Assembly (NCBI RefSeq): GCF_018390595.1
Contig: NZ_JAHBAV010000011.1
Span: 1 to 64,000 of the forward strand
Length of the DNA: 64,000 nt
Source of the DNA: Dietzia massiliensis
GTDB taxonomy: Bacteria; Actinomycetota; Actinomycetes; Mycobacteriales; Mycobacteriaceae
Direction of reading: 5' to 3'
Shown here: positions 26,873-37,123 of the stretch, in pieces
How positions within the stretch are numbered: the stretch's first letter is position 1
Layout: each line of letters opens with the position of its first letter
Position numbers and translations under genes: made by a program
Notes under the pieces: model-generated
The model's database searches: none
Told to the model about the DNA's origin: nothing
Seen by the model: only the letters and a program-made list of their open reading frames with translations

Positions 26873-27274
26873 ATGCACACCACCAACTACACCGACACGC
26901 TCATCCTGCCCGCCCCCGACACCCGGGCCGAGACGGCGACCGTCCCACCGTCCGGGAAGGGCACGGTCGCCGAACTGCAGTACGAGCGGCTCGCGGACAC
27001 GGACTACACGTGGACGAGCGACGACCTGTTGTTCGACGTGCACTGCGTCCGCAAGGGGATCCCGAAGAGCGACCGCGCCGCCGAACGCGAGCGGTTCTTC
27101 GGCAAGGGTCAGCCCTGCCTGCGTACCTCTCCCCTGGCCAAGACCTACGGATGGGCCCTGCACTTCGACGCCGACGGGCGGATCGCGCTACTGCCCATGG
27201 ACTCGCCCCGTGTGGCCGAACTCGAGGCCGACCCGGCCGTCACCGTCAGGCGCGCCATGAAGAGCTCCCGCTAG
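26873..27274 (+). CDS. DUF6157 family protein
   Basis: A 133-residue soluble protein beginning MHTTNYTDTLILPAPDTRAE. The sequence GTVAELQYERLAD, the segment DDLLFDVHCVRKGI, and FFGKGQPCLRTSPLAKTYGW match DUF6157, a family of small uncharacterised proteins. A GGAGG lies 8 bases ahead of ATG 26873. It starts 124 bases from the divergently oriented 48-residue gene. Function unknown. Confidence 0.8.
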   Translation: MHTTNYTDTLILPAPDTRAETATVPPSGKGTVAELQYERLADTDYTWTSDDLLFDVHCVRKGIPKSDRAAERERFFGKGQPCLRTSPLAKTYGWALHFDADGRIALLPMDSPRVAELEADPAVTVRRAMKSSR

Positions 27275-27310
27275 CGACCCGGTGCTACGTCTGACAGCCC
27301 GGCTCGACGT

Positions 27311-27931
27311 CTAGTAGCCCGGTTCGGCATCGGGTAGCGAACCCAGCCACGCGAGCGTCGGGCCGGCGACGACGTCCGCGAACTGCTCGTACCCCCCGGA
27401 GCCGGGATGCGCCCCGTCGCCGGCGGCGACCTCGCGCATCCACGCTCCACCCGTCAACAGCACGTCGAACGTCGGCACGAACGGCACGCGGGCCTCGTCA
27501 CAGATCGCGGCCATCGCCTCGGCGCGGGCGGCGATCCGCTCGTTGACCTCGTCCCACACGACCGGCGGCGGACCCACCACGAGGAACCGCCCGCGAGGAG
27601 CCCGATCGATCATCCCGCGCAGCGCCGCGACCGTGCCCGCCTCGTCGACGCGCATCTCGCCCTCGACCTCCATGACGTCGTTGACGCCGAACTCCGCGAT
27701 CACCGCGGTGGTCGGGAACGCCGCCCGCCGACGGTCCACCTCGTCCCAGCGGGCCAGGATCATCTCGGACGTGTCCCCGCCGATCCCCGCGACGGTGGCG
27801 TGCAGATTCAGCCCCTCGCGGGCACCCGCCTCGACCAGGTGCGCGGTCCAGCCGCGACCCGTCTCGTCGCCGTATCCGGCCACGAACGAATCACCGATGA
27901 AGCAGACGGGCAGGTCACGCGGTTCGCTCAT
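27311..27931 (-). CDS. SGNH/GDSL-type hydrolase
   Basis: A 206-residue GDSL-like lipase/esterase with all four blocks: nucleophile GDSFVAGYGDE (near residue 13), the Gly of GIGGDTSE, EFGVNDVME (Asn), and the catalytic Asp/His pair in DGAHPGSGGY. It has no signal peptide, so it is probably cytoplasmic. The substrate is unknown. It converges with the DUF6157 gene; the short gap has a repeated AGCCCGG-type motif but no clear terminator. Confidence 0.88.
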   Translation of the reverse strand: MSEPRDLPVCFIGDSFVAGYGDETGRGWTAHLVEAGAREGLNLHATVAGIGGDTSEMILARWDEVDRRRAAFPTTAVIAEFGVNDVMEVEGEMRVDEAGTVAALRGMIDRAPRGRFLVVGPPPVVWDEVNERIAARAEAMAAICDEARVPFVPTFDVLLTGGAWMREVAAGDGAHPGSGGYEQFADVVAGPTLAWLGSLPDAEPGY

Positions 27932-27984
27932 GCCGTCACCGTATCGGGCCGTCCGGATCGCCGGGGGCGGTCCCGGGCGGGGGC

Positions 27985-28686
27985 TCAGTCCAGGTGCCGC
28001 GACTGCGCCCAGCGGGTCAGGGCGTGCCGGTTGGACTGCTGCGTCTTGCGCAGGACGTTCGAGGCGTGGGTCTCCACGGTCTTCACTGAGATGAACAACT
28101 CCTCGGCGATCTCCCGGTAGGTGTAACCGCGGGCCAGCAACCGCAGCACCTCCTTCTCGCGCGGGGTGAGCGAGTCGACCTCGGGATCGTGGACGGGTTC
28201 GCCGCGCTCCTCGGGGCCGGGCGCGGCGCGGGCGAAGGCGTCAAGCACGAAACCGGCCAGACGCGGGGAGAACACGGCGTCCCCGTCGGCGACCCGGCGG
28301 ACCGCGTCAGCGAGGTCGTCGCCGGTGATGGTCTTGGTGACGTACCCACGGGCGCCGGCCCGGATCACGGCGATCACGTCCTCGGCGGCGTCGGAGACGC
28401 TCAGCGCGAGGAAGGTCGGCTCCGGGGCGCGAGCGGGATCGGCGACGCCGCCCGGGTCCGCGCCCAGCACCGACCGCAGCACGGCCACGCCGCCACCGTC
28501 GGGCATGTGCACGTCGAGCAGCACCACGTCGGGGTGCGCCCGACCGATCCCGGCGACGGCCTCGCCCACCGACCCGGCCTCGCCGACCACCTCGATCGCC
28601 GACTGCCCTGCGAGTTCGGCGCGGACGCCACTGCGGAACACCGCATGGTCGTCCACGAGGAACACACGACACGGCCCGTCCGTCAT
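27985..28686 (-). CDS. NarL/LuxR-type response regulator (LiaR-like)
   Basis: A 233-residue two-component regulator. The receiver has the acidic pocket VFLVDDHAVFRSG and phosphorylation site DVVLLDVHMPDG (Asp near 55), with an unusual Gly/Pro/Ala insertion (GADPGGVADPARAPEP) between strands. The C-terminal HTH begins LTPREKEVLRLLARGYTYRE and ends TVETHASNVLRK. It overlaps the kinase gene by four bases (ATGA), so the two form a pair. Confidence 0.92.
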   Translation of the reverse strand: MTDGPCRVFLVDDHAVFRSGVRAELAGQSAIEVVGEAGSVGEAVAGIGRAHPDVVLLDVHMPDGGGVAVLRSVLGADPGGVADPARAPEPTFLALSVSDAAEDVIAVIRAGARGYVTKTITGDDLADAVRRVADGDAVFSPRLAGFVLDAFARAAPGPEERGEPVHDPEVDSLTPREKEVLRLLARGYTYREIAEELFISVKTVETHASNVLRKTQQSNRHALTRWAQSRHLD

Positions 28687-29969
28687 TCGCCCTCCAGCGG
28701 CATCTCGATCCCGATCTCGGTCCCGCGCCCGAGCGTACTGCGCACCCGTACGGTTCCCCCGCGGCTCTCCACGCGGTGTCGGATGGACTGCGCCAGGCCG
28801 TGCCGGTCACCGTCCACGGCGTCGGGGTCGAAGCCCCGGCCGCGGTCGCGGACGAACGCGCTGAGGACGCGCCCGTCGTTCTCGACGAACACGTCAGCGG
28901 TGTCGACCCCCGCGTGTTTGGCGACGTTGACCAGCGCCTCGCGGACGGCGCCCAGCACGGCGTCCTCGGCATCGCCGACCGGGCCGTCGCCGCCGACCAC
29001 GACCTGGTCGACCCGCAGTCCGTAGACGTCCTCGACGTCGCCGATCATCACCTCGACCGCCCCGGCCACCGTCGCGGCGCCGGAGGACATCCGGGAGCCG
29101 GCGCCGAACAGCCACTGCCGCAGCTCGCGTTCCTGTCGGCGGGCGAGGCGCGCGACCTGCGCGGGGTCGTCGGAGCGCTTCTGGATGAGGGCCAGGGTCT
29201 GCAGGACGGAGTCGTGCAGGTGGGAGGCGATGTCGCTGCGTTCGGCCTCGCGGATCCGCGCCGCGCGTTCCTCCTCGAGCGACCGCCACAGTCGCAGTCC
29301 GACCGGCACGCTGAGCAGTCCCACGCCGACGAGGGTGGCCACGACCGCGAGGAGGGACGACCGCAGCGCGGCGAACTCGACCTGACCGAGGACCACGACG
29401 GCGAGCCCGACGACGACGAGGGTGGCCCCTGCGGTAACCCTGGCCCAGTCGAAGACCGACCGCGGCGCGACTCGTCCCCCACCGTCGTACTGCTGCCAGA
29501 CCAGCCCGGCCCCCAGGGCCACAACGAGGACGGGGACGATGACGCTCAGGCCCGTGGCGGTGGTCACCATGAACGAGAGCACCGCGCCCGCCACCGCCAC
29601 GACGGCCAGTGCCATGCCGCGTCTGCGCTCGCGCTCGTCGCCCCGGCCCGCGCCCGCCGACGCGGGCCCCGTCGGGGTGAGCGCCCACAGCGCCGAGTAC
29701 AGGGCCACGCCGGCGCCCGAGAGCGTGGCCAGCAGAACCATGACCAGGCGCACGTGGACGACCCGCACCCCGAGGTGGTCGGCCAGACCCACGCACACGC
29801 CCGCGACCACGGATCCGTCGCTGCCGCGGGTCAACCGCGGGTACCAGCGGAAGTCGGTCGTCGCCACGGCGGCGGACCGCGCCTGTGGTCCGGCGACCGG
29901 GGACGCCGACCGGGCCGCGGCGGTCGGCGCGCGATCGGTCGCGTTCTCACTCATGGACGCCATCGTCAC
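28683..29969 (-). CDS. PspC-domain sensor histidine kinase (LiaS-like)
   Basis: A 428-residue membrane kinase. A PspC domain (about 42-100: RGSDGSVVAGVCVGLADHLG) is followed by further hydrophobic segments, a HisKA_3-type dimerisation helix with the phospho-acceptor in SHLHDSVLQTLALIQ, and a HATPase domain (REALVNVAKHAG, DRGRGFD). Start GTG 29969 overlaps the channel-gene stop by four bases; ATGs at 29963 and 29954 (MSENATDRAP) are alternatives. Such kinases sense envelope stress in Gram-positive bacteria. Confidence 0.9.
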   Translation of the reverse strand: MTMASMSENATDRAPTAAARSASPVAGPQARSAAVATTDFRWYPRLTRGSDGSVVAGVCVGLADHLGVRVVHVRLVMVLLATLSGAGVALYSALWALTPTGPASAGAGRGDERERRRGMALAVVAVAGAVLSFMVTTATGLSVIVPVLVVALGAGLVWQQYDGGGRVAPRSVFDWARVTAGATLVVVGLAVVVLGQVEFAALRSSLLAVVATLVGVGLLSVPVGLRLWRSLEEERAARIREAERSDIASHLHDSVLQTLALIQKRSDDPAQVARLARRQERELRQWLFGAGSRMSSGAATVAGAVEVMIGDVEDVYGLRVDQVVVGGDGPVGDAEDAVLGAVREALVNVAKHAGVDTADVFVENDGRVLSAFVRDRGRGFDPDAVDGDRHGLAQSIRHRVESRGGTVRVRSTLGRGTEIGIEMPLEGE

Positions 29970-30946
29970 AGATCATCGCCCCGAGGGGAATCGGGAAGTA
30001 CCCGGATATCCACGGCCACGCTCGCCGGCGAGACACCCCCCTCCCGCAATCCGGCGACCAGGTCGCGGGAGATGGCGTCCTTGACCGCCCGCGCACCGTG
30101 ACTGCCCACGATGAAGCGGACGGTGGCGAGGATCCCGTCCTCCTGGAGGGAGATGAACACCTGCGGCCCGAACTCCCGGACATCGACCGCGTATACGCGG
30201 CTCATGCGCTGCATGCTCGCCATCGCCTCGTCGCTCAGTTCCCTCGTGTGCCGCTCGGCGCAGGCGTGGAACACGGTGTCGACACGTCGGAGATCCACGT
30301 CGAACGGCAGCTTGAGCGACAGTTCCTCCCAGAGGAAGGGGAACCCGCGGGTGTAGTTGTAGACCGCCTCGTCGAAGATCACGCCGTTCGACACCGTCAC
30401 CACTCGGCCGGTGAACTGACGGCTCGGTACCCAGTTGCCGGTCTCCGCGCCTGCCATGGATGACGGGGACCCCATCTCCATGACGGTGGTGCGGAGGAAC
30501 CCGAGCGACATCACATCGCCCCGGACCGATCCGACGGCGATCCGGTCCCCGACCGCGAACACCCTCCCCCGGAGGATGACGAAGTACCCCGCCAGACTCG
30601 CGATCATCTTCTGCAACGCGAACGCCAGGCCCGCGGTGACGAGTCCGACGCCCACGGTCAGATCGGTACCCGGGGTCACCCAGATCGAGAAGAGCGCCAG
30701 CACGGCCACGATCGCGGTGAACAACTGCAGACTCTGCTTGGTCCAGAACCTCGACGCCGACCCCGCGGGCCCGGTGATCAGCCGCATCACCGACCGTGAG
30801 ACCGAGGTGAACAGGGACAGCAACGCGAAGAGCAGAATGCTGAGCAGCACCTTGAGAACGGTCCGTCCGCTGACGCCGACGAGCGTCACCCCGAAGAGCC
30901 GCAACTGTTCGTCGGAGCCCAGAAAACCCATGACGGTGTCGACCAT
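29966..30946 (-). CDS. Mechanosensitive ion channel, MscS family
   Basis: A 326-residue channel with three to four membrane helices. The pore-helix and beta-domain region reads LAFALQKMIASLAGYFVILR and RVFAVGDRIAVGSVRGDVMS, followed by VVTVSNGVIFDEAVYNYTRG, all typical of MscS. It opens under membrane tension and releases solutes on hypo-osmotic shock. ATG 30946 is preceded by a GGGAGGGAGG purine tract. It is first in the unit with the kinase and regulator, which suggests a shared envelope-stress role. Confidence 0.9.
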   Translation of the reverse strand: MVDTVMGFLGSDEQLRLFGVTLVGVSGRTVLKVLLSILLFALLSLFTSVSRSVMRLITGPAGSASRFWTKQSLQLFTAIVAVLALFSIWVTPGTDLTVGVGLVTAGLAFALQKMIASLAGYFVILRGRVFAVGDRIAVGSVRGDVMSLGFLRTTVMEMGSPSSMAGAETGNWVPSRQFTGRVVTVSNGVIFDEAVYNYTRGFPFLWEELSLKLPFDVDLRRVDTVFHACAERHTRELSDEAMASMQRMSRVYAVDVREFGPQVFISLQEDGILATVRFIVGSHGARAVKDAISRDLVAGLREGGVSPASVAVDIRVLPDSPRGDDL

Positions 30947-31036
30947 CCCGCCATCCTCCCTCCCCTGCGCTCTCGGGGTCGGAAATCAGGGTCGGACCCC
31001 GATGTGTGGCGGCCCCCCGAGGACCACTATGGGGTC

Positions 31037-32284
31037 ATGTCCAGAACGAACAGCCAGGACCTCTCGTCCGAGCTCCGCTCCTTGTGGCGGACCCGTCCCG
31101 TCCGGACCCCGGACGATTCCAGGATCGCCGGCGTCTGCGGCGGATTCGGTCGACGCTACGGAATCGACCCCGTACTCCTGCGCGTCGTGTTCGTCATCGC
31201 GTCCCTGTGGGGTGGGGCGGGTGTGTTCCTGTACGCGCTGATGTGGCTGCTCCTGCGCTCCGCCGGCGACGAGGTCTCCTCCGGGGAGGCGCTCCTGGGG
31301 AAAGGCCGGGCGTCGGGCTCCAAGGTCACCGCGGTGGTCCTCGTCGTCGTCGCCCTGTCCGCCCCCACCGTCGGCGGATCCGGGGAGACCCTCTTCGTGG
31401 GCACCGGGTTCCTCATGGCCGCGGTGATGCTCGCCGGCTGGTACGGCCTGCACCGACGCGCCCCCGAACCGCCCGCCGGGTGGGCGGAGGTCTCCGCGGT
31501 GCGGCCCTCCGCCGCTCGCGGACCCGACGCGTCGCGCGGCCGGGCCCCGGCCACCGGCGCCGGACCGTGGCGCGCGCCCGGGGCCCCCCAGGAGCCCGGC
31601 TCCGGCCCCGGCGCCCCCTTCGGTCCCCCCGTGCCACCGTCCTGGGACCCACTCGGGGCCGCCCCGTTCGCGTGGGACCTGCCCGAACCCGGCCTCGCCC
31701 CCGCCCCGGTCGAACCGACCCGGCCCCGGTCGCGGCTGACGACCATCACGCTCGGCCTCGCGCTCATCGCGACCGCGGTCGCCACCGGGTTGTCGACGCT
31801 GGGCGGATTCACCTGGCTCGACACCACGCGCATCGCCGCGCTCGCCCTGGCGGTGGTGGCGTGCGGTCTGCTCGTCGGCGCCGTCACCCGCCGCGGGTAC
31901 GGGTTGCTCGTGGTGGCCGGACCACTCGTCGGGTTCGTGCTGCTCGCGCTGTCGGTCCAGGTCCCCACGGGTGGCTGGGAGACCATCGGCGACGAGCGGG
32001 TGGAGATCACCTCCCCCGTCCAGCTCGACACCCCGGTCACCCACGAGGTCGGCACCGTCACCGTCGACATGCGCGCGCTCGAACTGGACCGCGACCGCAG
32101 CTACAGCATCACCAACGAGGTCGGTGAGGTGCGGGTGCTGCTGCCCGACGGGCTCGCCGTGCAGGCCGACTGCCGGACCGAGATCGGCTCCGTCGACTGC
32201 CCCGAGCCGCCCGTCGACACCGACGGGCCGGTCCTGACCCTGGACATCACCAACGAGATGGGAAGCGTGAAGGTCACCCGATGA
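31037..32284 (+). CDS. PspC-domain / LiaF-like membrane protein
   Basis: A 415-residue protein. A PspC domain spans about residues 23-75 (DDSRIAGVCGGFGRRYGIDP, then SLWGGAGVFLYALMWLLL). Next come two more hydrophobic segments, a Pro/Gly/Ala-rich linker (about 155-225), three membrane helices and a C-terminal beta-rich domain with repeated NEVGEVRVLLP / NEMGSVKVTR motifs like LiaF-type C-termini. It probably modulates the PspC kinase encoded divergently. ATG 31037 is chosen. Its stop overlaps the next gene (ATGA). Confidence 0.8.
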   Translation: MSRTNSQDLSSELRSLWRTRPVRTPDDSRIAGVCGGFGRRYGIDPVLLRVVFVIASLWGGAGVFLYALMWLLLRSAGDEVSSGEALLGKGRASGSKVTAVVLVVVALSAPTVGGSGETLFVGTGFLMAAVMLAGWYGLHRRAPEPPAGWAEVSAVRPSAARGPDASRGRAPATGAGPWRAPGAPQEPGSGPGAPFGPPVPPSWDPLGAAPFAWDLPEPGLAPAPVEPTRPRSRLTTITLGLALIATAVATGLSTLGGFTWLDTTRIAALALAVVACGLLVGAVTRRGYGLLVVAGPLVGFVLLALSVQVPTGGWETIGDERVEITSPVQLDTPVTHEVGTVTVDMRALELDRDRSYSITNEVGEVRVLLPDGLAVQADCRTEIGSVDCPEPPVDTDGPVLTLDITNEMGSVKVTR

Positions 32285-32649
32285 ATACGAACACGCCCGC
32301 AGACGACCGCCACCACTCCACCGCGGGCGCCCCGCCCGACCGGTCACCGCGGTTCGACCCGCAGCTGTACGACCCGCTGCCCTACGGCACCGGCCATTCG
32401 ACGGCTGAACCGTTCTCCCACGACGTGCTCGGATTCGGCGTCTCGCCCGAACCCGCTCCGGCCGGCGGCATCGAGGTGGCGGAGCGCCGGCGGTTCGGGT
32501 CGCCGGTGCTCGCCCTGGCCGGCGTGACCTCGCTGGGGGTGGCGGTGTGGGCGATTCTCGGCGCACCCGCGATAGCCCCGACGGCGTTGCTGGCCGCGGG
32601 ACTCGTCCTGGCGGTGCTCGTGGGACTGATGATGGTCATCCGCCGCTGA
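32281..32649 (+). CDS. Small two-helix membrane protein
   Basis: A 122-residue protein with a hydrophilic, Pro/His-rich N-terminal 70 residues (DPQLYDPLPYGTGHS) and two hydrophobic helices (about 77-95 and 98-119) ending MMVIRR. It overlaps the PspC/LiaF-like gene by four bases, so it probably acts with it. No family recognised. Confidence 0.7.
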   Translation: MNTNTPADDRHHSTAGAPPDRSPRFDPQLYDPLPYGTGHSTAEPFSHDVLGFGVSPEPAPAGGIEVAERRRFGSPVLALAGVTSLGVAVWAILGAPAIAPTALLAAGLVLAVLVGLMMVIRR

Positions 32650-32800
32650 CGCCCGACCGCGATACGCGCCGCACGGCCCCTGCGCCATCCATCGGCCCCG
32701 AATTCGTCGGCGGCGTGGACAGCCGCCCGCCGCGAAGGCGTCTCGCGTGAGCCGCGGGGCAGGCCAGACGCCATCGCGGGGGGCGGCTGTATCCGGAACG

Positions 32801-32860
32801 TACAGGCGCGCGAGCGAGAGTTCAGGGGCGCGAGCGAGAGTTCAGGCGCGGGAGCGGATG
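32801..32860. repeat. 20-bp tandem repeat, three imperfect units
   Basis: Units TACAGGCGCGCGAGCGAGAG, TTCAGGGGCGCGAGCGAGAG and a third diverging after TTCAGGCGCGGGAGCG follow one another with an exact 20-base period, just downstream of guaA in the 248-base gap before it. No gene or terminator is evident in that gap. Confidence 0.7.
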
Positions 32861-32895
32861 CCCGGGCGGTGGGGTGGTGTGGGCGTGCGGGGGCG

Positions 32896-34511
<1,616 letters not shown>

Positions 34512-34633
34512 GGGGTCGAGTCTAGGCCCCGCGGCCCATCCGCCGAACTCGGCCACATCCCCCGTGCCGGGGTTCACAATGAACTCCACCACGACCCCGG
34601 CCGGCCCGGGACCGAGAGAGCTGGAGCGCATCG

Positions 34634-35682
34634 ATGGAGCGAATGACCGGTTTCGACGCGAGCCTGCTGTACATGGAAACCGCCCAGCAACCCCTCGTGG
34701 TGGGCGGAGTCCTCTTCGTCGACGTCTCCGGCCTCGAGGTCGGGTACTTCTTCGAGTGGCTCCGGACCGAGCTCGGCCGCCGGGTCAAGGAACTGCCCGA
34801 ACTGCGCCGCAAGATCTACGACTCCCCACTCAACCTCGGTCACCCCGCGTGGGTGGAGGAATACGACCTCGACATCACCGCACACGTCCGCCGCGTCGAC
34901 GTGGACCACCCCGGTGACGACCGCGCGGTGTTCGAGATGTGCGGCACCCTCGGCAGCCGCCCGCTGGACAGGTCACGCCCCCTGTGGGAGATGTGGGTCC
35001 TCGAGCGGCTCACCGAACCGGACACCATCGTCGTGTACTTCCGCGCCCACCACGCCATCCTCGACGGGGCCAACGGCGCGGACATCCTGCGCACGTTCGC
35101 CTCCGCCGGACAGCAGCCCTCCGCCCGCGACCTCGACATGGTCCGCGTCGAGGCGGGCAACGCCAACCCCATCCGGCTCCTCGCCGGCGGGTGGTGGGAT
35201 TTCTCCGTACGGCGCCCGCTGACCCTGGCCCGGCTGGTGCCCGAGGTCGCCGCGCTCCCCTTCACACTGCGCAGGGCCACGGCGGCCAGGAAGAAGTCGG
35301 ACGATCCGGCCCCGGAGGCGACGGGCACGGCCGACGCCACGGACGACCTCGTCGTCGTCCCCAGGGCGGCACCGTTCACCGCGCCCCGCACCCGCTTCAA
35401 CGCCACCATCACCCCCCACAGGGCGGTCTGGGGTGCCTCACTCGACCTCGGCGAGATCAGCGAGATCAAGGACGCCTTCGGCGTGACCGTCAACGACGTG
35501 TTCCTGGCGGTCTCTCGGTCACCGCCATGTCGATGGGCGGTCGACTCGACGTGGGGATCAACGCCTGCGAGCATCTGGCCCCCGACCCCGATCTACTGGC
35601 CACCGAGATCCGGGAGGCGATGGCCCGACTGCTGGAACTCACCCGGGAGGCGGCGCGGTCGGCGGCCGCCGGGGAGCGCTGA
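34634..35682 (+). pseudogene. Wax ester synthase/diacylglycerol acyltransferase, internally deleted
   Basis: The N-terminal two-thirds of a WS/DGAT enzyme ([20 protein letters not shown]) with the catalytic motif HHAILDG. It is intact up to VNDVFLAV near 35510, then jumps out of frame to the family's C-terminal end (LSVTAMSMGGRLDVGINACE in the second frame, stopping at 35682). Compared with the intact copy next door, about 147 codons (about 440 bases) are missing, including the conserved PMSTRDD and NVPGP region. The reading frame left after the join runs only into nonsense to 35698. It is therefore almost certainly inactive. Confidence 0.85.
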
Positions 35683-35685
35683 CAC

Positions 35686-37089
35686 GTGGAACGGATGACC
35701 GGGCTCGACGCGAGCTTCCTCTACCTCGAGACCCCCGAGCAGATGATGGTGATCAACGGCCTCGTCCACCTCGATGTGACCACCGTCGAGGAGGGCTACT
35801 CGTTCGAACGCCTCCGATCCGGGCTCGCCCGCCGGGTCAAGGTCGTCCCCCCGTTCCGCCGCAAGGTCCACGACTCACCGTGGAACCCCGGCCACCCGGC
35901 GTGGGTCGAGGACTCCGACTTCGACATCACCCACCACCTACGCCGGATCGAACTCGGGCCGGCCGGCACCGAGGACGAGCTGCTGGAGACGTGCGGTCGG
36001 CTCGCCTCCACCCCGCTGGACCGCGCCCACCCGCTGTGGCAGGTCTGGATCATCGAACGGGGTGACCCGCACGCGCCGACCGTCAGCGCGTTCTGCCGGG
36101 TCCACCACTCGGTGATCGACGGGATGCTGGGCGCCGAGTTGCTCTCCGCCCTCGCCGCGACGGACGCCACCACGCCCGACCAGGATCCCGCGCTCGTGCG
36201 CACGCACGTCGGACGGGCCAACACCCTGCAACTGATTGCCGGTGGCGCCCGCGACGTGCTGGGCCGGCCCCTCGCCCTCCTCCGTCTGCTCCCCGAGACG
36301 CTGTCGGTCCCCGCGGCCATGAGACGCGCCCGCGGCCGGGCCGGCCACGGGGAATCCGTGCCGGCCCCGTTCACGGCGCCGCGGACCCTCTTCAACCACT
36401 CGCTCACCCCGCACCGCGCCGTGGCCACCGCGTCACTCGACCTGGCGTCCGTCAAGCTCGTCACCGCCCGCCTCGGCGGCACCGTCAACGATGTCCTCCT
36501 CACCGTGGTCGGCGGTGCTGTGAGGTCCTACCTCGAGGCCCACGGAGACGCCCCCGCCTCGTCCATGGTGGCGATCGTCCCCATGTCCACCCGAGACGAT
36601 CTGGCCACCGGTGGCGCCAACCAGGTGTCGGCCATGTTCGCCTCCCTGGCCACGGATGTGACCGACCCGGTCGAACGGTACGATCGGATCTCCGCCGCAG
36701 CGGAGACCACGAAGCGCCAGGCCGCGAGCATCCGCCCGGCGCTCCTGGACAACTGGGCCCGCATGGGCCCCCGTCGGCTACTCGACATGGGCATGCGGGC
36801 GTACGAGGCGCTGAGACTCGCCGACGTCCACCCGGTGATCTACAACCTCATCGTCTCGAACGTGCCCGGCCCCCGTCACGCCCTCTACTTCCTCGGCGCG
36901 CGGATCACCCACATGCACCCCTTCGGCCCGCTGCTCCACGGTGCGGGGCTGTCCGTGACGAGCCTGTCGACCGACGGGCGGCTCGACCTGGGGGTGACCT
37001 CGTGCGAACACCTGGTGCCGGACCCGGACGCGGTGGCGCGCGGGATCACGGCGGCGCTCGACGAGTTGCTCGAGCTCACCGCCCCCTGA
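35686..37089 (+). CDS. Wax ester synthase/diacylglycerol acyltransferase
   Basis: A 467-residue bifunctional acyltransferase that makes triacylglycerol or wax ester storage lipid from acyl-CoA. The catalytic HHSVIDG (near residue 142) is complete, with MTGLDASFLYLETPEQMM at the N-terminus, TVNDVLLTVVGGAVRSYL, PMSTRDD and SNVPGPRH downstream. It is a tandem paralogue of the broken copy just upstream (3-base gap) and is the only functional one here. The start is GTG 35686. The last 20 bases of the gene are duplicated just past the stop. Confidence 0.92.
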   Translation: MERMTGLDASFLYLETPEQMMVINGLVHLDVTTVEEGYSFERLRSGLARRVKVVPPFRRKVHDSPWNPGHPAWVEDSDFDITHHLRRIELGPAGTEDELLETCGRLASTPLDRAHPLWQVWIIERGDPHAPTVSAFCRVHHSVIDGMLGAELLSALAATDATTPDQDPALVRTHVGRANTLQLIAGGARDVLGRPLALLRLLPETLSVPAAMRRARGRAGHGESVPAPFTAPRTLFNHSLTPHRAVATASLDLASVKLVTARLGGTVNDVLLTVVGGAVRSYLEAHGDAPASSMVAIVPMSTRDDLATGGANQVSAMFASLATDVTDPVERYDRISAAAETTKRQAASIRPALLDNWARMGPRRLLDMGMRAYEALRLADVHPVIYNLIVSNVPGPRHALYFLGARITHMHPFGPLLHGAGLSVTSLSTDGRLDLGVTSCEHLVPDPDAVARGITAALDELLELTAP

Positions 37090-37123
37090 CCGGGCTCACC
37101 GCCTCCTGACCACGGGTAGACCG

